From Trinickia terrae (GTDB lineage: Bacteria > Pseudomonadota > Gammaproteobacteria > Burkholderiales > Burkholderiaceae), in the NCBI RefSeq assembly GCF_005144415.1, contig NZ_SWJE01000001.1, forward strand, positions 310,001-374,000: a DNA stretch of 64,000 nucleotides, written 5' to 3'. Position numbers and translations under genes: made by a program. The notes beneath the pieces are model-generated. The model did not search any database. It was not told the origin of the DNA and saw only the letters and a list, made by a program, of their open reading frames with translations. Below, in pieces: positions 56,720 through 64,000 of this stretch (positions are counted from its first letter, which is position 1; each line of letters opens with the position of its first letter).

Positions 56720-57397
56720 TTACGCCGCGCAGGCCACCATCGGCGGTTCAGGCGGGATTTGTGCAACCACCGGCAGCGGCACGACGGTCGCATCGTCGCT
56801 CGTCTTGGCAGCAGCGACGGCCGCCACAGCCGCAACAGCCGGAATCTCGATGATTTCGGCGGCTTCCTTGACGGCCGCTGCCTTCTTCGTCTTGCCCGCG
56901 CGCGACGGCGGCTGGCACGCGCCGCACACGACGTTGTGCTGCAAATCGTGCTTGTGCGCAACGAACTTGCCGCTGCAGCGGCAGCAGCTCGTGAGCTGGA
57001 GCATGCCGGCGTCGAAGAAGCGCACGAGCGTCCAGGCGCGCGTCAGGTCGAGCACCGGCTCGGCGCCGCTGTGCTTGCAGTGCTCGAGATAGAGGCGATA
57101 GCCCTTGGTGAGCGCGTCGAGATGCGAGCAGCGCGCTTCGCTCCTGAGGAACAGGTAGGTGTTATAGAAGAGCGATGCGTGAATGTTCGCGAGCCACGTC
57201 ATGTACCAATCGGCCGAGAACGGCAGCATGCCCTTCGGCGGCGACACGCCCTTGACCTCGCGATACAGGCGGATCATGCGGTCGCGCGACAGCGTCAGTT
57301 CGCTTTCGAGCACCTGCATGCGCGCGCCGAGCTCGATCAGCGCGATGGCGCGGAAGACTTCTTGAGCGTCTTCAGAGAGACTCTTTTTCAGCGTCAC
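56720..57397 (-). CDS. flhC: Flagellar master regulator FlhC
   Basis: Subunit of the FlhD4C2 activator of class II flagellar genes. 225 aa; conserved text EVFRAIALIELGARMQVLESELTLSRDRMIRLYREVKG near the start and SPPKGMLPFSADWY near 55. The zinc-site cysteines are in LTSCCRCSGKFVAH and VVCGACQPPSR (~137-162). A 60-residue Ala/Pro/Val-rich tail extends beyond the E. coli protein (192 aa). It begins 14 bp after flhD. Confidence 0.95.
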   Translation of the reverse strand: MTLKKSLSEDAQEVFRAIALIELGARMQVLESELTLSRDRMIRLYREVKGVSPPKGMLPFSADWYMTWLANIHASLFYNTYLFLRSEARCSHLDALTKGYRLYLEHCKHSGAEPVLDLTRAWTLVRFFDAGMLQLTSCCRCSGKFVAHKHDLQHNVVCGACQPPSRAGKTKKAAAVKEAAEIIEIPAVAAVAAVAAAKTSDDATVVPLPVVAQIPPEPPMVACAA

Positions 57398-57411
57398 GAC
57401 TCGCTCCTTGC

Positions 57412-57732
57412 TTACGCGAACTGCTCGGCTCGTTGACCGGCAAGCAGAATGGCGGCGTGCGTCGGGGCGACTTCCGCATTCTTCGCGGATTGCGTGAGCG
57501 CCGACAGCATCGAGTGGTCGTTGAAGCGGAAGAAACAGAGAAGCTGATCGGAAGAGGCCAGCTTGACGATCTGCGCGAGCGACAGACTGGCAAGCAAATC
57601 GGCCAATTCCGACGATAGGCCCAGGCGGAACATTCCGACCGGCTTATCCTCGCGCAGCATGCGCTGGGCGAGCATGATGTACGACAGATTAATTTCGCGG
57701 ATAGAATCCAGCGTCTCGCTGCTACGGTCCAT
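57412..57732 (-). CDS. flhD: Flagellar master regulator FlhD
   Basis: 106-aa partner of FlhC. Typical FlhD text: LDSIREINLSYIMLAQRMLREDKPVGMFRLGLS followed by LADLLASLSLAQIVKLASSDQLLCFFRFND, where the Cys of LLCFF forms the inter-subunit disulphide. Full length. First gene of the flhDC operon, with a 518-bp AT-rich spacer upstream. Confidence 0.95.
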   Translation of the reverse strand: MDRSSETLDSIREINLSYIMLAQRMLREDKPVGMFRLGLSSELADLLASLSLAQIVKLASSDQLLCFFRFNDHSMLSALTQSAKNAEVAPTHAAILLAGQRAEQFA

Positions 57733-58250
57733 TTCTAGGTCTTCCCGAAGCCCCGATGTTATTTGTCCGGTAATTTATACCGTGTATTTGTTTCTGCATT
57801 TGAGCGCTAACGTTTGCGCTTCCTTTGTGTATCTTTGATACAGGGTGTTACAACTTGTAACAACCCCGTGAGACGCATTGTATGCAGGCCCCCAGGCGAA
57901 ATCAATCCATTCCCAAAAAAATGTCGTGAAAAAGATAAGGGCGTATTTCGGTAAGTTTTTCACATTTCTGTAACAGGAAAAACTGACCGAAAACGGGTTG
58001 AATTTAGTAACGTGGCGCAAGTTTTGTAGGTTTAAAGATTGCTAATTGAAAATAATTTGAAAGAATAAAGCGGCTGTTGGATGAGTTTTACCGAGGATAG
58101 GGATGGTCAATCTTTTTTATTCTTTCCTATTCCTACTAACCCCTACTCGCAACACGAATTGCCGTTACAGTTGCATTTGGGCAATGCCGAACCACGCCGG
58201 CAGCGCTTCCTTTCAAGTCCCGACCCAGTTACACCGAGTAGATAGCCCGC
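57733..58250. promoter_or_regulatory. Long AT-rich regulatory spacer upstream of flhDC
   Basis: 518 bp without a gene, strikingly AT-rich for this window. It holds a perfect GTTACAA/TTGTAAC inverted repeat with a 1-nt centre at 57847-57861 and a GTATC/GATAC element just to its left (57827-57839). Such long spacers are usual for flhDC, which integrates many inputs; regulators are not identifiable by eye. The right end also contains the promoter of the divergent lipoprotein gene. Confidence 0.6.
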
Positions 58251-59222
58251 ATGGATTCCACCGCGACTGACCGCACGCGCCCGACGTACGCACGCGCTCG
58301 CGTGCCGTTCGTATGCGACGCCGGCGCCGGTGCGACCGGCACTGCCGCCAGTACGCGCCGCCGCGAGTTCCTGAAGCGCGCGGCAGGCTCGCTGCTGTTG
58401 CCGGCATTCGTGAGCCCGCTGCTCGCAGCTTGCGGCGGCGGTGGCCTCGACGGCGATTCCGATGGAGAAACGGTGGTGGTTCGGCTGGCTTCGGCCGACA
58501 ACTTCCGCGATGTCGGCGGCGCGGACGGCTACCCGACCGCCGACGGCCGGCGCGTGAAGCGCGGCGTGTTCTATCGCTCGAGCGCGCTGACGCTTTCGGA
58601 CGCGGACAAGGCGACGCTAGGCACGTTGGGAATCGCGGGCGTGTACGACTTGCGCACGCCGGGAGAAATCGCTCGCGCCGCGGACGCCCTGCCGGCCGGG
58701 ACGGCCTATGCGACGATCAATATCGACGGCACGAGCGACTACCTGATGCCCGCGCCCGCAAGCGCCGTCGAAGCGGTGGCGATCATGCAGACGAGGAACC
58801 GCGGCTTCGTGACCTCGGAATCCGAGCGGGCCGCCTACGGCGCGCTGCTGACGCAACTGGCGAGCTCGTCGAGCGGCGCGCAGCTCTTTCACGGGACGGC
58901 GGGCAAGGACCGCACTGGCTGGGCGGCAGCGCTCTTGCTCAGCATCGCCAACGTGCCGCTCGACGTGATCGTGGCCGACTACCTGCTCACCAACACCTAC
59001 TCGCAGGCTTCGATTGCGGCCCGCGTCGACGCGATCCGCCAGCAAGGCGGCGACGATACGGCTGCGAGCGCCGCGCCGCTCTTCAACGCGCAAGCGAGCC
59101 ACCTGCAAGCGGGATTCGATCAAGTGGAGGGGAGCTACGGGACGATGACGAGCTACCTGACGCAAGGGCTCGGTCTCGCGCAATCGACTGTCGACGCCTT
59201 GCGGGCGCGTCTCGTCGTTTAA
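58251..59222 (+). CDS. Tat-exported lipoprotein, tyrosine-phosphatase homologue lacking the catalytic Cys
   Basis: 323-aa protein. A twin-arginine motif (RRREFLKRA, residues ~36-44) and lipobox LLAAC (Cys ~63) mark a Tat-exported lipoprotein. The body is a Y_phosphatase3-type domain: ADNFRDVGGADGYPTADGRRVKRGVFYRSSAL near 82-113, GVYDLRTPGEIA near 128, then the P-loop, which in active enzymes reads HCTAGKDRTG. Here it is HGTAGKDRTG: residue 215 is Gly (GGG codon), so the nucleophile is gone. The Asp/Arg residues of the loop remain. Possibly a phosphate-binding pseudophosphatase. Confidence 0.85.
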   Translation: MDSTATDRTRPTYARARVPFVCDAGAGATGTAASTRRREFLKRAAGSLLLPAFVSPLLAACGGGGLDGDSDGETVVVRLASADNFRDVGGADGYPTADGRRVKRGVFYRSSALTLSDADKATLGTLGIAGVYDLRTPGEIARAADALPAGTAYATINIDGTSDYLMPAPASAVEAVAIMQTRNRGFVTSESERAAYGALLTQLASSSSGAQLFHGTAGKDRTGWAAALLLSIANVPLDVIVADYLLTNTYSQASIAARVDAIRQQGGDDTAASAAPLFNAQASHLQAGFDQVEGSYGTMTSYLTQGLGLAQSTVDALRARLVV

Positions 59223-59246
59223 GTTTTTGCTTAAGGCTGTTTGCCG

Positions 59247-62200
59247 CTAGCCGGCCTGAACGGCCAGATGCCGCGTGATCGACGGATAGACGTCCGCGGC
59301 GGCATCGCGGCCGAAGATGCAATCGATATGCCCATAACCATCGATGAGCACGCGCTCGTAGCGCTGGGCGGGGTAGGTGCGCGTGAGCAGATCGCAGGTC
59401 GTCTGCGTGCTTTCGGGCAGATAGCAATGATTGAGCGCGCCGTGGATGAACGTGATCGGCAGGTTCAGGCCCGATAGGTCGCGTAGGTAAGTATCCGCGC
59501 CGTTTGCCCGGACGATGTGCTTCTCCCGCACCATCGCGGCCAGGTGCTCGAAGAGGCGCATGTCGTGCACGCCGAACAGCTCCTGCAGATTTTCGTGCAG
59601 CACGCCGGTGAGCTTCTCGTGCTCGTAGATCTGGCCATACATGAAGGTCGCCCGGTGACAGGCTGCGCTGCGGCAGTGTTCGCCTTCCCCGAACGGATAG
59701 AGACGCAGCGCTGTGTCGAGAAGATTCGCGGGCCAGTGTTCATGCTCCGCCACCGTCGTCAAATCGCGCACGCCGAGATGGTCGAGCATCTCCGGCAGAT
59801 GCAGCCCGGCCCTCACTTGCTGCATCGGCGCGGTGATCAAGTGCGCCGACACTTGCGACATCACCGCCGAGCGCACGCGCGGCAGGCCGTTCAGGAGCGC
59901 CATCGTCAGCGTGACCGCGCCCAGGCAATGGGCGATCACATGGATCGAGTCCGCGCCCGTCAGCTCGCAGACCTTCGCGACGGCGGCGGGGATGTCGTAT
60001 TGCGCGATGGCGTCGGCGGTCGTTTGCTCGGCGGCGCTCGGCAGCTCGATGCTCACGCGCAGGTCCACGAGCCAGACGTCGTAGCCGTCGGCGCACAGGT
60101 GCTCGACGAGATTGGTCGCGATCAGGTCCGTCGAGAAGATGCGGCTCGAGACGCCCGATCCGTGAATCAGCAGCAGCGGCCCCTTGTTGCCCGCGCGGTA
60201 GCGCGTAAGGCGCAGCGTCTTGCCGTCGGGCGTGCGGAAGTAGTGCGCGCAAGGCGCGGGCGCGTTCAGCTTGCGGCGCTCGCGCGGCGCTGCGTCGGGG
60301 TCCGCGAATTGCAGCGGCGCCGCGATGCCGCCGTATTCGGTGAACAGCACGTCGGCGAAGAATTTGCCGAAGCGCAGGGTCCACGCCAGACGCATTTCGA
60401 GCGTCGGTGCGTTCGTGACGTCGAGCGTCGTTTGCTGCTTCAGCGAATTGCCCGCGGTGATGATGAGCGTCGCGGTGCCAAGCAAGCGTGCATCGCCGCC
60501 ATCCGCTTCGCGCACTTCGGCGTAGAGCGTGTTCGTTTGCTTCCATAGCTCGAGCGGCGAGCTGAACGTGATGATCTTGCGGCCGGCGAAATCGTAGCGC
60601 TTGCCTTCGGCCGATACGAGCGTCATCCGGTAGACCATGTAGCGCCGATCGACATGGTCCGGATCGGTGACGAACAGGTTGAAGCGTCCGTCGGCGATCG
60701 TCATCGGCTCGCTCGACAGCGCTGCGCACGTCAAGGTCCCGACCAGCGGCGCTTCGTGCTCGGGGTTCGCCAGCATTGCGGGCAGGTCGCTGGAGTCCAC
60801 CGTCAGCGTGAAGCTCATCGGGCTCGGGGCGGCGTCTTCCGGGCCGGACGGCGTGTAGTCGCCGACCATGGTTTCCGTGAAGCGCAGGCCGACTTGCTCG
60901 GCGGGTTGAGCGCGCGCGGCGATGGCGGCGAGCGCGCCGCCCGGAGCGAAGTCGATCGCCCAGCCGTTGGCCGCGGCCAGTTGCGCGCAGTTGCGCTCGG
61001 CGAGCGCGGAGATCGTCAAGAGTGGATTCACGCCGAGCGAGACAGGCATCACCGAGCCGTCCATCACGTAGAGGCCGCGATGCACGTCCGTGCCGCCGGC
61101 GCCGCTGAAGACGCGGCCGGCGTGGTCGACGACGCCGTGCGCGGCGTCGTCCGCCATCGCGCAGCCGCCCAGCGGATGCACGGTGACGAGGCGGTCCTTG
61201 AAGAGCGGCGTGTCGAGCGGATCGTTGACGAAGCTGCCGCCGAGCGCTTGCGTCGCGGTTTCGAGCGTATCGCCGATGGTGCGGTAGATCGGCTGTTTGC
61301 TCGCGTCGGGCCAGGCGATGCGGGGGCGGTCGTTTTTCAGCACGATCTGTCCCGCGGCGTCGTCGTGCGCCATCACCAGATACGTTTGCGTGTTGCGCAT
61401 CGCGCCGTAGTGGGCGCCGTTCGCCGCGCAGAGCGCGATCCGTGCGTCGGCGTCAAGCGCGCCGTTCTCCGCAGGTTCGCCGGCCGCATCCTGCTCCGGC
61501 TCGGGCACGCCCCCGGCGGCATCCGCGATGCCGAGCACGCTCAGCATCGCCGGTCCGATCGGCGCCGCCAGCGCGCCTTCCTCGATGACGAATCCGTCCA
61601 TGACCTCGGGTGTATCGCGGTGATCGACGATGCCGGTGATCACCGGGCCGACCGGCGCGCGCTTGGCTTCCTCGCACGTTTCCCAGCCCACGCCGTTGAT
61701 CTCGTGATCGGTGTTGAACCCGAACGCGAGCACGTCGCCGTTGCCCGTGAAGTGCTTGCCGAGCTGGTCCGATAGCGCGAGGCCGCGCTTCGCGCGCGAG
61801 CGCAGCAGGATCGCCGTGGAGCCGAGCGTGCCCGCCGAGAGGATCACGTGATCGGCCGTCGTGAACAGTTCGGCGCCGTCGAAGATCTCGCGGCCGATGT
61901 CGATCCACTGGTAATAGACGCGCCATTGCTGCGCGGCCTCGTCCCATGCGACCGAATCGACTTGCGCCTGCGTGAAGATCTGCGCGCCGTGCGCGGCGGC
62001 GTCGGGCAGGTAGTTCATCTGCGTCGAGTTCTTCGCGCCGTAGTTGCAGCCGGAGTTGCAATTGCCGCAGCCGATACAGGCGCTTTGCTCCACGCCCGCC
62101 GCGTTGAGGCCGTTCTTGAACGTCACGGTGATCGGCGGCCGGTAGAACGCCTCGCGCATGCCGAGCGCTTGCGCCGAGCGCTCCAGCGCATCGAGCTTGG

Positions 62201-62666
62201 GCAGGCGCGGAAAATCGGCGGGCCATGGCTGCGGCTGCAGCATGGCGACCGCGCGGGCGTAGCCGGCTTCGATGCCCGCCTGGTCGGCGCGCAGCGCGGC
62301 GGGCCAGCGCGGGTCGCTCCACAGGCGCGCATCGGGATGCAGCGCGACGTTCGCGTTGATCAGCGACGTGCCGCCCAGCCCGCAGCCGACCACGGCGTTC
62401 ACTTCCTGATTGACGTGCAATTCGATCAGCGCGAGCGGCGAGCCGCGCCGCTCGTCTTCGAGATTGAACTGGACGGTGCCGAGGGCGTTTTCGGCCTTCG
62501 ACGGATACTCGCCCGCCGCGAATTCGCGTCCGCGCTCGAGGAGGCAGACCCGGCGTCCCGCGCGCGCCATGCGGCTCGCGGCGATGGCGCCGCCGTAGCC
62601 GGAGCCCACGACGAGCACGTCGTAATGCGGCTTCAGATCCTCGAGGGGACTCGACAGGCGGTTCAT
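59247..62666 (-). CDS. Three-part fusion: GMC oxidoreductase, central beta domain, alpha/beta hydrolase
   Basis: 1139-aa protein. Residues 1-~565: cholesterol-oxidase-like GMC flavoprotein (FAD site DVLVVGSGYGGAIAASRMA near 16; GCGLGGTSLINANVAL near 93; C-terminal VHPLGGCAMADD and VSLGVNPLLTISALAER), with an unusual cysteine cluster CIGCGNCNSGC near 190. Residues ~570-750: beta-rich domain (MSFTLTVDSSDLPAMLAN, LFVTDPDHVDRRYMVYRM). Residues ~785-1139: alpha/beta hydrolase with LLLIHGSGVSSRIF and a nucleophile elbow AHCLGA in which Ser is replaced by Cys, and HIDCIFG near the end. GAGGTGATCGC precedes ATG 62666. Such fusions occur in lipid/steroid metabolism; substrate unknown. Confidence 0.88.
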   Translation of the reverse strand: MNRLSSPLEDLKPHYDVLVVGSGYGGAIAASRMARAGRRVCLLERGREFAAGEYPSKAENALGTVQFNLEDERRGSPLALIELHVNQEVNAVVGCGLGGTSLINANVALHPDARLWSDPRWPAALRADQAGIEAGYARAVAMLQPQPWPADFPRLPKLDALERSAQALGMREAFYRPPITVTFKNGLNAAGVEQSACIGCGNCNSGCNYGAKNSTQMNYLPDAAAHGAQIFTQAQVDSVAWDEAAQQWRVYYQWIDIGREIFDGAELFTTADHVILSAGTLGSTAILLRSRAKRGLALSDQLGKHFTGNGDVLAFGFNTDHEINGVGWETCEEAKRAPVGPVITGIVDHRDTPEVMDGFVIEEGALAAPIGPAMLSVLGIADAAGGVPEPEQDAAGEPAENGALDADARIALCAANGAHYGAMRNTQTYLVMAHDDAAGQIVLKNDRPRIAWPDASKQPIYRTIGDTLETATQALGGSFVNDPLDTPLFKDRLVTVHPLGGCAMADDAAHGVVDHAGRVFSGAGGTDVHRGLYVMDGSVMPVSLGVNPLLTISALAERNCAQLAAANGWAIDFAPGGALAAIAARAQPAEQVGLRFTETMVGDYTPSGPEDAAPSPMSFTLTVDSSDLPAMLANPEHEAPLVGTLTCAALSSEPMTIADGRFNLFVTDPDHVDRRYMVYRMTLVSAEGKRYDFAGRKIITFSSPLELWKQTNTLYAEVREADGGDARLLGTATLIITAGNSLKQQTTLDVTNAPTLEMRLAWTLRFGKFFADVLFTEYGGIAAPLQFADPDAAPRERRKLNAPAPCAHYFRTPDGKTLRLTRYRAGNKGPLLLIHGSGVSSRIFSTDLIATNLVEHLCADGYDVWLVDLRVSIELPSAAEQTTADAIAQYDIPAAVAKVCELTGADSIHVIAHCLGAVTLTMALLNGLPRVRSAVMSQVSAHLITAPMQQVRAGLHLPEMLDHLGVRDLTTVAEHEHWPANLLDTALRLYPFGEGEHCRSAACHRATFMYGQIYEHEKLTGVLHENLQELFGVHDMRLFEHLAAMVREKHIVRANGADTYLRDLSGLNLPITFIHGALNHCYLPESTQTTCDLLTRTYPAQRYERVLIDGYGHIDCIFGRDAAADVYPSITRHLAVQAG

Positions 62667-62745
62667 GCGATCACCTCGCTTTGGAAAATGAGGGGACGTG
62701 CGCGGCTTCTCTATGTTAGGCGCTGAATGACGCCATTGCGGCAAA

Positions 62746-63534
62746 TCAGGCGGCCGCCTCGTTGCAGAGGCAACGGCTTGCCTCGACCGCAAGCAGATTC
62801 AACGCGACCAGGATGGCCTCGCGATTCTCGATGTGGATGTCGATGCCGAGCGCGTCCACGAGCCAGCGGCCGATCTTCGTGTTGGAAAAATCGTCGGCCT
62901 GGGCCGTCTTTTTCATCGTGACGCCGAGCTTCACGGCGCGATAGTGATATGACGGCACGCGATGCTGTGCCGCGATGCGCGAGAGTCCGCCCTTCGTTTC
63001 CGAGCCCCAGCCCAGGCTGCCCGCGAGCACGACCTGCTCGGGCGCGTCGAGTCCGGCGATGAAGCGGCGCGCGGCTTCGCGCACGCGGGCTTCGTCGAGG
63101 CCGTACTGCTTCAGCACGCCGTCGACGGGATCCTCGAGCGCATGCGCGTGCGCATCGATTTCCTGCTCGATGCCCTCGACTTCCATCGACACGTTGCGCT
63201 GATGGCTCGCGCTGCGCAGGCAGTCGATGAGGTAGCGGCGGAAATACGCGCAGATTGCGTAGCGGGACGACGGTGCGCTGTCCGGGCAGGCGTGCGATTC
63301 GGCGTGGCCGGGTTCGAGCCGGAGCACCTTCGCGTAGATGAACTGCGCGACGAGCTCTTCCTTGTCCTCGGCGAGCGCGTGCAGCTCGAGCGGGTGGTAG
63401 GCGCGCAGCGCGCTTCGCACGAGCTCGCACATCGACACCATCTCGTCGCCCGACAGCTGGTTGCGGCGGCGCCAGAGGTCGGGGAGGAGGGTATTGTCGC
63501 TGTGTGAGAAGTCGTGGCTGATCAGGGCGCCCAT
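62746..63534 (-). CDS. Sigma-70-like protein of unknown function
   Basis: 262-aa soluble, mostly helical protein. Residues ~85-125 (CAYFRRYLIDCLRSASHQR) resemble sigma-factor region 2, and residues ~165-215 (LDAPEQVVLAGSLGWGSETKGGLSRIAAQHRVPSYHYRAVKLGV) look like a region-4 helix-turn-helix with a longer turn. This similarity is by eye and divergent. GGAGG precedes ATG 63534. It lies 79 bp upstream of the GMC-hydrolase fusion on the same strand, so it may be its operon partner or regulator. Confidence 0.6.
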   Translation of the reverse strand: MGALISHDFSHSDNTLLPDLWRRRNQLSGDEMVSMCELVRSALRAYHPLELHALAEDKEELVAQFIYAKVLRLEPGHAESHACPDSAPSSRYAICAYFRRYLIDCLRSASHQRNVSMEVEGIEQEIDAHAHALEDPVDGVLKQYGLDEARVREAARRFIAGLDAPEQVVLAGSLGWGSETKGGLSRIAAQHRVPSYHYRAVKLGVTMKKTAQADDFSNTKIGRWLVDALGIDIHIENREAILVALNLLAVEASRCLCNEAAA

Positions 63535-63750
63535 TGCATGCCTCCGTCTTGTGGAAGAGCTCGAGGGAACGCGGCGTTGGTGCAAGCGTTAAGAGAACGC
63601 TGAAGAGTGGGAGTCGGTCTTCGGCCGCGCGAGAAGTGCCGCCAGTATGGTTTTCGGCCGCGCCGCCGCCTATATGGATTAAGTGGTAGCTGATGGGTAA
63701 ACTCCGGGTAAACCGCCGAAAGCGCCGTGACGTCACAAGGAAACCCCACG

Positions 63751-64000
63751 ATGCGGGTCGATCCGATCCAGCGCGCCATCGATGAAGACCTCGTGCGGGT
63801 CCTGTACGCGCAGGACCCGCTTGCGTTTTTTACGCATTGGTTTTCGATTGCGGTGCTGACCTCGATCTATTGGGCCGAGATGTCCGCGCTGCGCTTTTTC
63901 AACGCGTGGTTGGTGTTCTACGGCACGGCCAATTGCCTCGGCCTCGCGCTCTGGCTCTGGCACCGGCAATGGCCAACCGCGATGGCGCCGCGCGCCTGGA
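63751..64000 (+). CDS. N-terminus of a membrane (probable sensor) protein, cut by the window edge
   Basis: Open frame from ATG 63751 (AAGGAAA upstream) through the right edge, 83 codons seen: a polar lead MRVDPIQRAIDEDLVRVLYAQDP then hydrophobic segments (THWFSIAVLTSIYWAEM, FFNAWLVFYGTANCLGLALWLW) indicating two or more membrane helices and a WxW-rich membrane domain. This opening looks like that of Burkholderia membrane-bound hybrid histidine kinases, but the catalytic part is outside the window, so the role is open. Confidence 0.6.
   Translation, partial: MRVDPIQRAIDEDLVRVLYAQDPLAFFTHWFSIAVLTSIYWAEMSALRFFNAWLVFYGTANCLGLALWLWHRQWPTAMAPRAW

Overview
This 64 kb window is a high-GC chromosome segment from a Burkholderia-group betaproteobacterium (Paraburkholderia/Trinickia/Burkholderia type). 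The evidence is the gene content: a hmuRSTUV haem-uptake operon, a ceoR-llpE-ceoABopcM type efflux locus, a 24-residue PqqA followed by pqqBCDE, DUF4148 and DUF3455 proteins, a Burkholderia-type porin, flhDC, and a 1.6k-residue NAD-glutamate dehydrogenase. Coding GC3 is very high, so many long antisense ORFs are only shadows. I see no tRNA, rRNA, CRISPR array or insertion sequence.

Layout. 1-8 kb: end of an MFS exporter, a NIPSNAP-like protein, and the Fur-box-controlled haem operon (receptor, HmuS, HmuT, HmuU, HmuV). 8-16 kb: small hypothetical genes, glycogen phosphorylase, a porin with three hairpins behind it, and an aspartoacylase-like hydrolase next to a basic-amino-acid binding protein. 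16-21.5 kb: phosphonate (phn) genes on two divergent arms. 21.5-29.2 kb: PcaR-like regulator/PcaF, a glycine-zipper lipoprotein, GabD/GabT and a MocR (GabR-like) regulator. 29.2-31 kb: a HepT/MntA toxin-antitoxin pair, then remnants of phnC, phnD and phnE. 31-37.3 kb: an M14-like peptidase, an alpha/beta hydrolase, and the pqqABCDE operon. 37.4-48.5 kb: NAD-GDH, a large MscS channel, a nucleoside permease and small secreted proteins. 48.5-56.7 kb: LysR regulator, LlpE-like protein and a complete tripartite RND pump. 56.7-64 kb: flhDC, a Tat-exported lipoprotein phosphatase homologue, a giant GMC oxidoreductase-hydrolase fusion with a sigma-like protein upstream, and the start of a membrane protein.

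The most striking result is the state of the phosphonate genes. The C-P lyase arm reads phnG'-'phnK (one in-frame fusion gene), phnL, phnM; phnH, phnI and phnJ and the end of phnG are absent. About 9 kb away the transporter genes are also internally deleted: phnC runs into the tail of phnD, with a frameshift inside phnC, and phnE is cut to a 40-codon in-frame stub. PhnF, DUF1045 and PhnN remain intact. A 22-bp perfect palindrome between phnF and phnG' recurs (18/22) in front of phnC', tying both loci to one regulon. This looks like reductive decay of phosphonate use by several separate short-homology deletions, or a repurposed remnant, rather than a working C-P lyase pathway.

Three proteins also carry losses or swaps at the catalytic nucleophile: the LlpE-like hydrolase (Ser to Asp), the lipoprotein tyrosine-phosphatase homologue (Cys to Gly), and the hydrolase domain of the GMC fusion (Ser to Cys).
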